Shown here: in pieces, positions 7,942 through 16,961 of the stretch | Layout of the letters: each line of letters starts with the position of its first letter | Position numbering within the stretch: position 1 is the stretch's first letter | Origin: Microbulbifer hainanensis | GTDB taxonomy: Bacteria; Pseudomonadota; Gammaproteobacteria; Pseudomonadales; Cellvibrionaceae | Length of the DNA stretch: 37,116 bases | Assembly (NCBI RefSeq): GCF_014904735.1 | Contig: NZ_JACZCR010000041.1 | Coordinates: 1 to 37,116 of the forward strand | Direction: 5' to 3' | The notes under the pieces: model-generated | Seen by the model: the letters and a program-made list of their open reading frames with translations, nothing else | Told to the model about the DNA's origin: nothing | Databases searched by the model: none | Program-made: the position numbers and the translations under genes

Positions 7942-8101
7942 AGTGGGCCCTGCGGCTAATTCTGTAACCGATCGCTTCGCCTCAGGCCCCATGGCAGCGT
8001 TGAGAAAGCTTGAAATAGCGTTGCTATTCCTGCGCATTCTCGCCTTGCCCTGGAGCCTGTGGCTGTGCGCTTTAGTTACTGAATTAACCGCAAGGCCCAC
8101 T
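7942..8101. repeat. Long imperfect palindrome in the ahpC-ahpF gap
   Basis: Outer arms 7942-7968 and 8075-8101 match as inverted repeats at about 24 of 27 positions (AGTGGGCC, GCGG.TAATTC, GTAAC shared). Further in, GCC.CAGG.CC segments pair, and the centre is a perfect AATAGC / GCTATT stem with loop GTT at 8014-8028. All arms share one centre near 8021, so the whole 160 bases could fold into a single long hairpin. No open frame fits it. It may be a non-autonomous repeat element or an RNA-processing structure. Confidence 0.75.
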
Positions 8102-8130
8102 GGCCGCGCCGGGTTGGGAGAAATCCCGGT

Positions 8131-8697
8131 TTAGATCTTGCCGATCAGGTCCAGGGACGGCGCCAGGGTTTCTTCGCCTTCTTTCCACTTGGCCGGGCAC
8201 ACTTCACCCGGGTGGGCGGCGATGTACTGGGCGGCCTTGATCTTGCGCAGCAGTTCGCTGGCGTCGCGGCCGATGCCGCCGGCAGTAATCTCGACGATCT
8301 GGATCTTGCCTTCCGGGTCAATCACGAAGGTGCCGCGGTCGGCGATGCCTTCTTCTTCAATCATTACGCCGAAGTTGCGGGTGATGGTGCCGGTGGGGTC
8401 GCCGATCATCGGAAACTGGAGCTTGCCGATGGTGTCGGAAGTGTCGTGCCACGCCTTGTGGGTGAAGTGGGTGTCGGTGGAAACGGAGTAGATCTCAACC
8501 CCCAGTTTCTTGAACTCTTCGTAGTTGTCGGCCAGGTCGCCCAGCTCGGTGGGGCAGACGAAGGTAAAGTCGGCCGGGTAGAAGAAGAACACCGCCCACT
8601 TGCCTTTGACGTCGGCGTCGGAGATGTCGAAGAAGTCGCCGGACTGGTAGGCCTTGGCGTTGAAAGGTTTCAGTTCGGATTCGATGTAGCGAGACAT
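8131..8697 (-). CDS. ahpC: Alkyl hydroperoxide reductase subunit C (2-Cys peroxiredoxin)
   Basis: AhpC reduces H2O2 and organic peroxides and is recycled by AhpF. The ATG at 8697 with GAGGAG upstream gives 188 residues, matching the usual 187. The peroxidatic Cys sits in [19 protein letters not shown] near residue 47 and the resolving Cys in GEVCPAKW near residue 166. The GGIGRD and [11 protein letters not shown] stretches are typical of the AhpC/Prx1 class. An alternative ATG six codons upstream lacks a good ribosome site. The gene is divergent from the DUF2157 operon across a 265-base region. Confidence 0.97.
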   Translation of the reverse strand: MSRYIESELKPFNAKAYQSGDFFDISDADVKGKWAVFFFYPADFTFVCPTELGDLADNYEEFKKLGVEIYSVSTDTHFTHKAWHDTSDTIGKLQFPMIGDPTGTITRNFGVMIEEEGIADRGTFVIDPEGKIQIVEITAGGIGRDASELLRKIKAAQYIAAHPGEVCPAKWKEGEETLAPSLDLIGKI

Positions 8698-8962
8698 AGG
8701 TTTCTCCTCGTTCACTGTGTTGGGTATGAAGTTGTCTGGAACGGAGGTAATACTATGGTTGGTTATTGATTAATAAAAATAATCTATATTAATGATCCTG
8801 ATAGTTTTGACTCATTAGTCTGATGTCGGCAATAGTTTTTCGGCGTTTTCCCGGGAGGGACAGATTGCGCCGGCGAAGCCCATTGCCGATACTCAGCCTC
8901 TGTGACCGCTGCGCCAGCCTGGGACAGAGAGCTGGTGCGGCACAAGTGAGGGTGGCAGCCGC
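8698..8962. promoter_or_regulatory. Divergent promoter region of ahpC and the DUF2157 operon
   Basis: An AT-rich block (8751-8810) contains CTAT at 8753 and 8784 and ATAG at 8801. OxyR sites contain alternating ATAG/CTAT tetramers spaced by seven bases, and ahpC is a classic OxyR target, but the spacing here does not fit cleanly. I treat OxyR control as likely from family knowledge, not shown by sequence. Confidence 0.35.
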
Positions 8963-10276
8963 ATGCGATTGATCCGTTTACTGAAGAATGACCTGGCGCG
9001 CGAAGCCGCCGATTGGGTGGAGGAGGGGCTGATCAGCGAGCCCCAGGCAGAACAGATCTGCCAGCGCTATGCGGTGGACTACCACCAGGTACAGCAGCGT
9101 TCTTTTGGCTACAACGTGCTGACGGGGCTGGGTTACCTGTTTATCGGCCTGGCCATCATTACGCTGCTCGGCGCCAACTGGGACGAAATTCCCCGGGCAC
9201 TGCGTATGGGCGGCCTGATTGCCCTGACGGTGTCGACCCAGGGCCTGGCGCTGCGTCATTACCTCTCCGGCGACAGGAGTGGTGGTGTCGGTCTCTTTCT
9301 GCTCGGCAACATGTTCTTCGGTGCGTCCATTATCCTGATTGCGCAGATCTACCACCTGGGCGAGCACATGCCCGATGGCATCTTCTGGTGGGCGCTCGGC
9401 TGCCTGCCGTTTGCGTTGCTGACACGCAATCCGTGGCTCACGCTGCAGGCGCTGCTGCTGGCCCTGCTGTGGTTTTTCCTCGAGGTCACCTACGGGTTTT
9501 ACCCGGCGCTGTTCCCGCTGTTTGTGCTTGCGGCACTGTTCGTACTGTGGCGCGGGCCACCGAGCATTGTGTTGCTGTTGGCCATCGTGGCCAGTATCGG
9601 ATTCTGGGTGGAATATTCCCTCGCGGCTTTCTGGCGCCAGTCGACCGATTTCTTTCTGTTCGATCTGCACGCGGAAAATGTCGCCGTGGGAGCGGGGCTG
9701 TTCGTTCTGCTGTTTGTCTTCAGTCAGTGGCTGAACCAGCGGGCATCGACATCCGCGCGGGATTACGCCGCGGTGATCTCGGTCTGGTGTCTGCGCTTCA
9801 CCCTGGTACTACTGCTGGTGATGAGTTTTGCCGGCCCCTGGCGGTCGTTGCTGGACGCTGACTGGGAACACTGGCTGTCCATGTGGCTGGTATTGCTGGC
9901 CTTCGGCGCGGCGACGATTGCGCTGGCGGGTAGGGCGGGCCTGCCGTGGGCGGCGGGATTGCTGGCGGCGCTGTGGTTACCACTCATTGCCGTATTGCTC
10001 TCCCGCAATCCGGATCACGCAATATATTTCCAGGTGGTGACCAACCTCGCCCTGGTGGCCAGCGGAGTCTGGCTGATCGTGCGGGGCATTCAGGGCGGCA
10101 TTTCCCATTACTTCTTCCTGGGTTTGGCCGCGGTGCTGGTGACCGCGTTGCTGCGCTATATCGACCTGATCGGCGACTATATCGGGGGCGCTCTGCTGTT
10201 CTCCGTCTTTGCGGTCCTGTTGCTGTTGGCAGCGCGTTACTGGAAGCACCACCAGCAGAGGGAGGGCGGAGCATGA
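8963..10276 (+). CDS. DUF2157 domain membrane protein
   Basis: This 437-residue protein has an N-terminal cytoplasmic helical segment of about 45 residues (EEGLISEPQAEQICQRYAV) that is the DUF2157 signature. About twelve hydrophobic segments follow to the end. The family has no established biochemical role. It overlaps the next gene by four bases (ATGA), so the two are translationally coupled; DUF2157 proteins are commonly followed by a GDYXXLXY protein, which supports both calls. The start follows GAGGGTGG. Confidence 0.85.
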   Translation: MRLIRLLKNDLAREAADWVEEGLISEPQAEQICQRYAVDYHQVQQRSFGYNVLTGLGYLFIGLAIITLLGANWDEIPRALRMGGLIALTVSTQGLALRHYLSGDRSGGVGLFLLGNMFFGASIILIAQIYHLGEHMPDGIFWWALGCLPFALLTRNPWLTLQALLLALLWFFLEVTYGFYPALFPLFVLAALFVLWRGPPSIVLLLAIVASIGFWVEYSLAAFWRQSTDFFLFDLHAENVAVGAGLFVLLFVFSQWLNQRASTSARDYAAVISVWCLRFTLVLLLVMSFAGPWRSLLDADWEHWLSMWLVLLAFGAATIALAGRAGLPWAAGLLAALWLPLIAVLLSRNPDHAIYFQVVTNLALVASGVWLIVRGIQGGISHYFFLGLAAVLVTALLRYIDLIGDYIGGALLFSVFAVLLLLAARYWKHHQQREGGA

Positions 10277-10815
10277 TCGGCAGAATAAAGGTTGGTCTCG
10301 CCGCGGCCATCGCACTGCAATTCCTGATACTGATTGGTATCTATTTCAATGCCCAGTTGCCGTTGTGGACCGGCGAGGAAATCCGCCTGAAAACCATTCC
10401 GGTGGATCCGCGCTCCATGTTTCGCGGCAACTATGCGCGCCTGCAATACGATATTTCGCAACTGAAGACATCGCTCTTTGCCGACCGCGACAACCTGCGC
10501 GAGGGCGAAGTCGTTTATGTATCATTGAAGCCAGGCAAAGGCGGCCTGTACGAATTTGCCGGTGCCAGTCTGGACAAGCCGGAGAAGAGACCCTTCCTGC
10601 GCGGGCGGATTACCGGCAACTGGCTGCGGGGCTCCACCGATTACTATCGCGTCCACTACGGTATCGAGGCGTTTTTTGCACCGAAAGAGAAGGCGCTGGG
10701 GCTCGAAAGCAATCTGCGCAATGGCGGCATCGCCATATTGATGGTCTCTGCGGGTGGCAGTGCGCGGCTGAAAGACGTTATTCCCAACGAGAAGGGTGCG
10801 AATGGGCAGCCCTGA
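10273..10815 (+). CDS. GDYXXLXY domain-containing membrane-anchored protein
   Basis: This 180-residue protein has one N-terminal membrane segment (about 8-28, VGLAAAIALQFLILIGIYF) followed by a domain facing outside. The motif PVDPRSMFRGNYARLQYDIS matches the family signature (GDYxxLxY), with Asn in place of the Asp. A second conserved part, RGRITGNW...YYRVHYGIEAFF, follows. It is coupled to the DUF2157 gene by a 4-base overlap; the two probably form one membrane unit (inference). No function is established. Confidence 0.78.
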   Translation: MIGRIKVGLAAAIALQFLILIGIYFNAQLPLWTGEEIRLKTIPVDPRSMFRGNYARLQYDISQLKTSLFADRDNLREGEVVYVSLKPGKGGLYEFAGASLDKPEKRPFLRGRITGNWLRGSTDYYRVHYGIEAFFAPKEKALGLESNLRNGGIAILMVSAGGSARLKDVIPNEKGANGQP

Positions 10816-10847
10816 ATTGTCGCTAACATCCTAAACAGAACAAGTGC

Positions 10848-11447
10848 ATGAGTACTCCCGGTCAGCAGCTTTCCAATGTTTTTGCCCTGGTCATGGGCAT
10901 TCAGCTGGTCGCCCTGGGCCTGGCACTGGTTGGTCTCCTGTTGACCGGAACCAAAGTGACTCTCTGGGGGGCCACGGGATACGCTTCGATCCTGTACGGA
11001 GCACTCGGGGCGCTGCTGACTTACACAGTAGTGCTGTGGATCACCCGCTCAGACAGTGCAGCGGGCGCAGCCCTGCGACATCACTGCGCAGCACTGCACA
11101 CACTGTTTGCACGCTTTAACTGGATGCAAATCACACTGGCGGCGGCCGCCGCTGGTATCTGTGAAGAGCTGCTGTTCCGCGGTTTCCTGCAGCCCTGGAT
11201 TGGATATCTCAGCAGCCCGCTCTGGGGTATTGTTGCCGCGTCCGTTATCTTTGGCCTGCTGCACGCGGCGTCACTGACCTATTTTATCGCAACGCTGATC
11301 GTCGGCCTGCTGCTGGGTTTCGCTTACTGGCTGACGCAGAGCTTTTTGCTGGTCGCCGTATGGCATGGCCTCTATGACCTGTTCGCCATCGCCGCGCTGG
11401 TAAAGTACCCGCACTCCCTGGGTATCCGGTTGTCTCCGCGCGATTAA
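10848..11447 (+). CDS. CPBP-family intramembrane metalloprotease
   Basis: This 199-residue protein has about six hydrophobic segments. The catalytic motifs of the CPBP (Abi/CAAX protease) family are present: EELLFRG near residue 104, FGLLHA near 137 and a third His in AVWHGLYD near 176. These residues bind zinc within the membrane. Substrates in bacteria are mostly unknown; some members confer bacteriocin self-immunity. It lies 32 bases after the GDYXXLXY gene and may belong to the same operon. Its stop overlaps the convergent exoD-like stop by four bases. Confidence 0.88.
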   Translation: MSTPGQQLSNVFALVMGIQLVALGLALVGLLLTGTKVTLWGATGYASILYGALGALLTYTVVLWITRSDSAAGAALRHHCAALHTLFARFNWMQITLAAAAAGICEELLFRGFLQPWIGYLSSPLWGIVAASVIFGLLHAASLTYFIATLIVGLLLGFAYWLTQSFLLVAVWHGLYDLFAIAALVKYPHSLGIRLSPRD

Positions 11448-12031
11448 CCCAGGATTCCGTATGCGATTGTGCCGAGCGCCAGCGCGGTGAAACTGAAGGC
11501 CATGATTGCCAGCAGGCCGTCGTGGGCGATCAGGGCGAGGCCGAATGCTGTCAGCGCGACACCGGCGATGGTGGCCGAGAAGGGCACGAACTCCATAAGC
11601 GGAAGTGCCAGGGCGATGGCCGTGCAGATGAGCGCGATAAAGAAAGTCCCGGTACGCCTCACCAGGAAAACCAGCCGCGGTTGCAGCCATTGGTCGACGA
11701 CTTGTGAGGGTTTCTGCAGCCACTGTAGTGCGCGCTGAAGTTTCTCTTTCGAGATGGAGCGGCGCAGTAGCCACTGTGGCAGCCAGAAATGCTGCCGTCT
11801 CAGTAATAGCTGTACTGTTGTCAGCAGAACCAATAGCGCCATGGTTGTGGGTACGCCGGGTATTCCACTTAGTGGCGAGAACAGAATGATACCCACCAGC
11901 AACAGTAGCGGCGCAAAAGAGCGGCGCCCGACCGCCCGCAGCACCAGGTTCAGTGAAACCCGCTTGCGGTGATAGGCTGTCTGCGAAATATGTTCCAGTA
12001 ATTCCTGTAGGCTTGCGAACTCGTAGGGCAT
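11444..12031 (-). CDS. ExoD-family exopolysaccharide synthesis protein
   Basis: This 195-residue membrane protein matches the ExoD family. The N-terminus (FASLQELLEHISQTAY) is followed by the conserved LVLRAVGRRSFAPLLLLVGI segment and FSPLSGIPGVPTTMAL. A middle cytoplasmic helix region (ISKEKLQRALQWLQKPSQ) and hydrophobic C-terminal segments complete it. ExoD affects exopolysaccharide production and alkaline tolerance in rhizobia; in this organism the role is inferred only. It is convergent with the CPBP gene and their stops overlap, so no terminator separates them. Confidence 0.85.
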   Translation of the reverse strand: MPYEFASLQELLEHISQTAYHRKRVSLNLVLRAVGRRSFAPLLLLVGIILFSPLSGIPGVPTTMALLVLLTTVQLLLRRQHFWLPQWLLRRSISKEKLQRALQWLQKPSQVVDQWLQPRLVFLVRRTGTFFIALICTAIALALPLMEFVPFSATIAGVALTAFGLALIAHDGLLAIMAFSFTALALGTIAYGILG

Positions 12032-12200
12032 TGGATTGCTTGCGTGGACATGGTTGGAGCCGGTGGTTAAACAGTGCCGCTCATACTATTCATTATGCGT
12101 TTTTTTGCCCCGCACTTGGCCTGCATTTGGCAGCCGGGGCTGTTTGCGGCGTCTTTTTAGTCTTTCGCCAATTCCGATGAGCGCGTTATCAGGCTGGGGC

Positions 12201-12845
12201 TTAATGGAATAGCTCATCCAGGGTATAGGCCTGCACAGGCGGGCCGGCTTTCCGGCTGACCGCGATCATCTTGGCCGCGACCTGCTCTGCGGGTATTGGC
12301 CGATAGCGGCGCAGGCCGGGCAGGGCACACAGCAGCGGAAGCAGCCAGCTGCCGAGTTTCTCCGCTGGGCGTAAATGATCGCGCGTGCCTAATAATAGCG
12401 ACGGCCGGAAAATACTGATCCGGGAAAACGGCAGCGCCATTACCTGCTGCTCCAGTTCACCTTTCATGCGCAGGTACGCATTGCCGCTTTGCGGGTTCGC
12501 TCCACTCGAGGAAACCAGCAGGTAATGTGCAACTCCGTTTTGTGCGGCGAGCTTTGCCGCGTGGAGCTGAAAGTCCACATCCACCTCGCGTTGCGCGGCA
12601 ATGGAGCCCGCCTGTTTGCGTGTGGTGCCGAGGCAGGAGAAGAGCAGATCACCGGTGAATTGCGCTGCGTGGTCATCCAGACGTGAGAAATCGACCACGT
12701 GGTTGTGCACCTTCGGCGAGGGATGCCGGAACGGCCGTCGGGTAAAAGTGACTACTTCATCGATCTCCCCGGCGGCAGCGAGTTGGTCGGTCAGGTGCCG
12801 GCCGATCAGGCCGGTGGCACCGATGATGAGTGCTTTTCTTGCCAT
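12201..12845 (-). CDS. NAD(P)H-binding atypical SDR (HTATIP2/TIP30-like)
   Basis: This 214-residue protein begins with the Rossmann motif GATGLIGRHL (residues 8-17). It continues with TRRP (cofactor discrimination), LFSCLGTTRKQAGS, YLLVSSSGAN and SRISIFRPSLLLG, the order seen in HTATIP2-like bacterial oxidoreductases. The usual catalytic YxxxK is replaced by YLRMKGELE, as in this subgroup. Substrate unknown. It is divergent from the cytochrome-like gene at 13000; the 154-base gap should hold both promoters. Confidence 0.82.
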   Translation of the reverse strand: MARKALIIGATGLIGRHLTDQLAAAGEIDEVVTFTRRPFRHPSPKVHNHVVDFSRLDDHAAQFTGDLLFSCLGTTRKQAGSIAAQREVDVDFQLHAAKLAAQNGVAHYLLVSSSGANPQSGNAYLRMKGELEQQVMALPFSRISIFRPSLLLGTRDHLRPAEKLGSWLLPLLCALPGLRRYRPIPAEQVAAKMIAVSRKAGPPVQAYTLDELFH

Positions 12846-12999
12846 GGGGAAACTGGAAACCTTTCTGATAAATCGCGTAGGATTGTTGATGTCTGCGCCA
12901 CAATACCGCTCTTGTCACTACTGGCGCCTAATCACGCACGGGGAAGTCTACGCTTTTTTTATCTCAGAGGGGTAGATGTACCACGTAGGCGGATAGCTC

Positions 13000-14568
13000 A
13001 TGAACTCGGGTGTATTGCGGTTTCGGGTCCTGGTTGTTTGGTCGGTATTCTTTCTCCTGCAGCAGAGTGCACTTGCCTCGCCCTATCTACGGGATAAACC
13101 GTGGATTATGCCCTTCGACGTGAATCAGCGTTTTCGCTCATCCCCCGTACCTGTCGATCCATCGGCTGACCCCAGTCAAGTCGAAGTCTATGACTTCGCG
13201 TGGCGAACATTCATTGCACTTAACTGGCCCTATAAAGTTGGCGGGTTGCGTGGTGAACCGGATCCCTCCCAGCCGCTGGCACCCATATTGAACACCGATA
13301 CCCCGGGCGATGTCGTCGTCTGGGAGACCTACATGTCGCCACAGACGGTATTCGTGCATCCGCAACAGTGGCCGGTCAGCTGGAACTTGCCGGACTTCAC
13401 CGGGCTACAGCGCATAAGCAGGCCCCCGTGCTATACCCAGAGCTACGCCTACGGCAGACCATTCACACCGGGCATCAACCAGCCCTATACCAGTGCGAAT
13501 GTGCCGACCGGTCCGGTTGTCGATCAAAACAGGAATTACCTCCGGGTCGAGGTGACTCAGAACCAGGCATATTTCGACTATATCAAGCAGTTCGAATACT
13601 ACGATGCCGACAAGCAGGCCGAGGCCGTAAAAAAATATATCTGGTATGCCAACAAGCACAATGCCGCACCGCCCGCAGCCACTTCGCCGTCGGACAATGC
13701 CAGCCGGTTTCAGCCGCTGCCGAACGGCAACGAGTTTTACCTGGACAAGCTGCCGGATTATGCGCAACAGGGCATGACGGAAATAAAAGCAGCGTGGAAA
13801 GTACTGAAAACTGAGGGGGAAAATCCGGATATCCCCGGGAGATATTTCCGTCGCATCCTGCAGTTCCCACTGCCGGATGGTTCTCTCAGTGAGCCCACCC
13901 TGATGGGGCTGGTTGGATTCCATATCCACCGGGTGACGCCTTTCGGCCATTTGCCGTCCACCTTTGAGCAAGTCGACAACGTGCGTATTCGCAAGCGATT
14001 TGGCGATCCATTGCCGGTGCCCGCCCACCCCGCACTCAACCCCGGTGGCAAACACGGCCGACCAGCGCGATACCCCAATGGTTACGAGGTCAATGGAGAG
14101 GGCGGTGTCGCGGGCGTAATCCCGCTGCCCTACAAGGAGGGAGATCCGTGGATTCAGCAGGAAGAGCGGGAGATGGTCAATGTCTCCCGGGTGACGCGGA
14201 TTCCGCCGGCCGTACAGATGGTGAATTTCAAATATCAGGCCCTATTGAAAGACAGCGTCTGGTCGTACTATCAGTTGATCGGTACCCAACAGAAGAACCT
14301 GAAAACGCCCAACTACCATCTGGGGCCAGGTATTCCCGGGCCGCAACGTTCCAATGTGCAGAATCTCGTCAATACGACACTAGAGACCTACACACAGAAA
14401 GGGTTTAGTTGTGCGCGCTGTCACCTGAACGCCTTTCCGCATGGAGTGGAAAGCTTTCCGCCCTACGAAAAGCGCTTTGAGGATCTGCACGTGATGAGTT
14501 TTCTCTTATTGAACGCGAAGTCCGGTAGCGACCCGGAAGAGACTTCAGAGTGCGGCATTTCCAATTGA
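13000..14568 (+). CDS. Secreted c-type cytochrome-like protein with one C-terminal heme motif
   Basis: This 522-residue protein has an N-terminal signal peptide (hydrophobic VLVVWSVFFLL, cleavage near SALAS), so it is exported. Most of the chain (30-460) has no domain I recognise. A single CxxCH heme site (FSCARCHLNAF) lies near residue 476, followed by EDLHVMSFLLLNAKS. Large periplasmic proteins with a single late heme site of this layout occur in marine bacteria as 'cytochrome c family' proteins; the distal heme ligand is not identifiable. The start follows GTAGGCGGA. A strong bidirectional hairpin ends the unit (14657-14680). Confidence 0.68.
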   Translation: MNSGVLRFRVLVVWSVFFLLQQSALASPYLRDKPWIMPFDVNQRFRSSPVPVDPSADPSQVEVYDFAWRTFIALNWPYKVGGLRGEPDPSQPLAPILNTDTPGDVVVWETYMSPQTVFVHPQQWPVSWNLPDFTGLQRISRPPCYTQSYAYGRPFTPGINQPYTSANVPTGPVVDQNRNYLRVEVTQNQAYFDYIKQFEYYDADKQAEAVKKYIWYANKHNAAPPAATSPSDNASRFQPLPNGNEFYLDKLPDYAQQGMTEIKAAWKVLKTEGENPDIPGRYFRRILQFPLPDGSLSEPTLMGLVGFHIHRVTPFGHLPSTFEQVDNVRIRKRFGDPLPVPAHPALNPGGKHGRPARYPNGYEVNGEGGVAGVIPLPYKEGDPWIQQEEREMVNVSRVTRIPPAVQMVNFKYQALLKDSVWSYYQLIGTQQKNLKTPNYHLGPGIPGPQRSNVQNLVNTTLETYTQKGFSCARCHLNAFPHGVESFPPYEKRFEDLHVMSFLLLNAKSGSDPEETSECGISN

Positions 14569-14656
14569 CGGAAGGGTGGGAGCGCGATTTCAGCCAACAG
14601 AGATATTGGCTAGATGGTTGGTGGTTGATAGTTGATGGTTAGCGGATCGTGAAATT

Positions 14657-14680
14657 GGGGCCTCGATCCACCGAGGCCCC
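14657..14680. terminator. Bidirectional hairpin between convergent genes
   Basis: GGGGCCTCG pairs perfectly with CGAGGCCCC around a six-base loop. It lies between the cytochrome-like gene (+) and the PYROXD2-like gene (-), so it probably serves both, although U-tracts are weak. Confidence 0.65.
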
Positions 14681-14731
14681 GATTGATGCAATTTCAGCTC
14701 TACAGCCATCAAGGCAAGCTGTAGTAGCGTC

Positions 14732-16306
14732 TCAGTCTTTGAGGATTTCCCGCGCTGAGTTGTAACCGGGCACGCCGGTCACGCCGCCGCCCGGGTGGGT
14801 GCCGGACCCGCAGATATACAGGCCGGGAATTGGAGTGCGGTAGTCGCTATGCCCCATGAACGGCCGGTTGCACCACAGCTGGTCGAGCCCCAGGGCACCG
14901 TGGAAAATGTCGCCGCCCATCAATCCGAATTTGCGCTCCAGATCCAGCGGCGAGTGAATCTGCCGCGCTATCACAGAATCCCTGAAATTGGGGGCGTAGC
15001 GGGTGACGGTGTCAATGATGGTGTCCGCGGCCGCCTCGCGGTGATCGTCCCAGCTGGCACCGTCGGCCAGTTGCGGCGCAAACTGCTGGCAGAACAGGCT
15101 GGCGACGTGTTGTCCGGGCGGTGCCAGGGAGTCGTCAACGGTGGAGGGAATCAATATCTCCACAATGGGCTGCTTCGACCAGCCGAACTGCTTGGCATCC
15201 AGGTAGGCCTGCTCCAGGTAATCCATGCTGGGGCCGATCACAATTCCGGACTGGTGGTGTGGTTGCAGCTGGGTACCCGGCCGGCAGGTAAAGTCCGGCA
15301 GCTCGGAAAGCGCCACATTCATGCGGAAGGTGCCGGAGCCCACTTTGAAGCCGCGCACCCGCCGCTGGAACTCCTCGCTCAGGTGCTGCTGATCGATCAG
15401 TTGTGAGAACAGCAACTTGGGGCCCACGTTGGACACGACCTTGGCGGCTTTCAGCTGCTTGCCGTCGGCCAGGCGCACGCCGGCAGCTCTGCCGCCTTCC
15501 ACCAAGACCTCGGCCACCTCGGCATCGGTGAGCACCTCGACGCCCAGCCGCTGGGCCTCCTTCAGCATCGCCTGGGTAATCGCGCCCATACCGCCAATGG
15601 CATGTCCCCAGGCCCCTTTCTCGCCATTCACCTCACCGAATACATGGTGGAGGAGTACATAGGCGGATCCCGGTGTGCTGGGCGCGCCGTAATTGCCGAC
15701 AATCGAATCGAACGCAAAGGCGGCCTTGACGTGATCATTTTCGAACCAGGCGTCGAGTACGTCGGTAGCGCTCTTGGTGAACAAATCCAGCGCATCGCGA
15801 CGCTGGGCCATGGTCAGCTTTTTCGCTCGCCAGCCGAAACTGCCGGCGCGCACCAGATCCGCCAAACCACCGCCCACATTCGGCGGGGTGCGCAACAGTT
15901 CTTCCCGCAACACGTCGGCCACGGTTTCCAGCATTGCGTAAAATTCCGGCAGTACCGCCGCATCCCTGGCTGAGAAGCGGGCGATCTCGGCTTGGGTCTC
16001 GGCGAATCCACGGTGGAACGACAGGCTTTCGCAGGCGGAGAGAGGAAAGAAATTCGACTGCGGCCGCAGTTTCACCTGCAGGCCGTGTTCGTGCAGGCGC
16101 AGGTCCTGGATGATTTTGGGGTTCAGCAAACTGACCGTGTAGCTGGCCACTGAATTGCGGAAACCGGGATGAAACTCCTCGGTGACTGCGGCACCGCCGA
16201 CGATAGACCGTCGCTCCAGTACCGTAACTTTTTTGCCCTCCCTGGCCAGATAACAGGCGCAGACCAGTCCGTTGTGGCCGCCGCCGATAATGATTACGTC
16301 TTGCAT
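14732..16306 (-). CDS. Phytoene-desaturase-type FAD oxidoreductase (PYROXD2-like)
   Basis: This protein has 524 residues from the ATG at 16306, chosen because the FAD motif (IIIGGGHNGLVCA) starts at residue 5 as in the family. It continues with VTVLERRSIVGGAAVTEEF and ends with the paired FAD-contact segment GLYICGSGTHPGGGV. These are NAD(P)/FAD-dependent desaturase/amine-oxidase-fold proteins; the closest well-known relatives are PYROXD2-like, of unknown substrate. There is no neighbouring carotenoid gene, so pigment synthesis is not implied. The open frame continues 40 codons upstream without family similarity. Confidence 0.85.
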   Translation of the reverse strand: MQDVIIIGGGHNGLVCACYLAREGKKVTVLERRSIVGGAAVTEEFHPGFRNSVASYTVSLLNPKIIQDLRLHEHGLQVKLRPQSNFFPLSACESLSFHRGFAETQAEIARFSARDAAVLPEFYAMLETVADVLREELLRTPPNVGGGLADLVRAGSFGWRAKKLTMAQRRDALDLFTKSATDVLDAWFENDHVKAAFAFDSIVGNYGAPSTPGSAYVLLHHVFGEVNGEKGAWGHAIGGMGAITQAMLKEAQRLGVEVLTDAEVAEVLVEGGRAAGVRLADGKQLKAAKVVSNVGPKLLFSQLIDQQHLSEEFQRRVRGFKVGSGTFRMNVALSELPDFTCRPGTQLQPHHQSGIVIGPSMDYLEQAYLDAKQFGWSKQPIVEILIPSTVDDSLAPPGQHVASLFCQQFAPQLADGASWDDHREAAADTIIDTVTRYAPNFRDSVIARQIHSPLDLERKFGLMGGDIFHGALGLDQLWCNRPFMGHSDYRTPIPGLYICGSGTHPGGGVTGVPGYNSAREILKD

Positions 16307-16505
16307 AACTACTTTATTGTTGTAATAGGGAACTGCCCGATTCTGAAGCAGTTTCTCGCGGAATAAAAGGCTTCCGCAGTTCCACAGGGATTTGACCGGG
16401 GCGCTGCCAGCATTCACGTTCCGCAATACTGGCTAATAGGGGCGGGGCCGCCCGGATCAAGGGACGAACAACTGGAATCCCGGGTCTCGGGCCGGAATGA
16501 ATGTG

Positions 16506-16814
16506 TCAGCCGCTGACCACGAACCACACAACGATCGTGAGGACCAGCGCAGCAAGCAGCAGGCCGAGGCCCTTGACCATCAGGGACTGTGGATATTCCG
16601 CTTCCTTGTGCAGCAGGGCGTAGGGCAGGCCGGTCAGGGGGCCGAGAAAGATTGAGGAAATTCCCCAAAGCCAGCGTTTGTTCCCCAGTGCGGTCAGTGC
16701 TGCCAGCCAGCCTCCAAACCAGAACAATGTCAGCCCAATGAACAACAGCATGATGAGTGGGATAAATGCCCACTGGTGGGCGAGATAGACTTCCATCAAT
16801 TCTTTTACAGACAT
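16506..16814 (-). CDS. Small integral membrane protein
   Basis: This 102-residue protein has three strongly hydrophobic segments (about 14-36, 46-64 and 79-100) and a short N-terminal amphipathic part (VKELMEVYLAHQ). No family is recognised. Codon use resembles the neighbouring chromosomal genes. It lies upstream of the PYROXD2-like gene in the same direction with a gap of about 200 bases, so linkage is uncertain. Confidence 0.62.
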   Translation of the reverse strand: MSVKELMEVYLAHQWAFIPLIMLLFIGLTLFWFGGWLAALTALGNKRWLWGISSIFLGPLTGLPYALLHKEAEYPQSLMVKGLGLLLAALVLTIVVWFVVSG

Positions 16815-16961
16815 GAGTCCCTACCGGTCTCGCGAATCAATAAGTCGCAGTTTGAAGTGTGATTGATTTCAGGCGCCATTGTATATCGATGATCGCGGGA
16901 AATGCCCAGGCTTACCCGAAATCAGTCATGTTTATTCAGGGGTGATTCGGAAGCGGTCCGC

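Noticed and set aside
9013..9861. Long plus frame inside the DUF2157 gene
   Set aside because: Composition is that of an out-of-frame GC-rich gene; DUF2157 explains the region.
12107..12142. GCCCCG...CGGGGC inverted repeat as a terminator
   Set aside because: The run of seven T lies before the stem on the plus strand, so on neither strand does a U-tract follow the hairpin directly.
14611..14643. GGTTGGTGGTTGATAG-type short repeats
   Set aside because: Simple sequence in a short intergenic gap without structure I can interpret.
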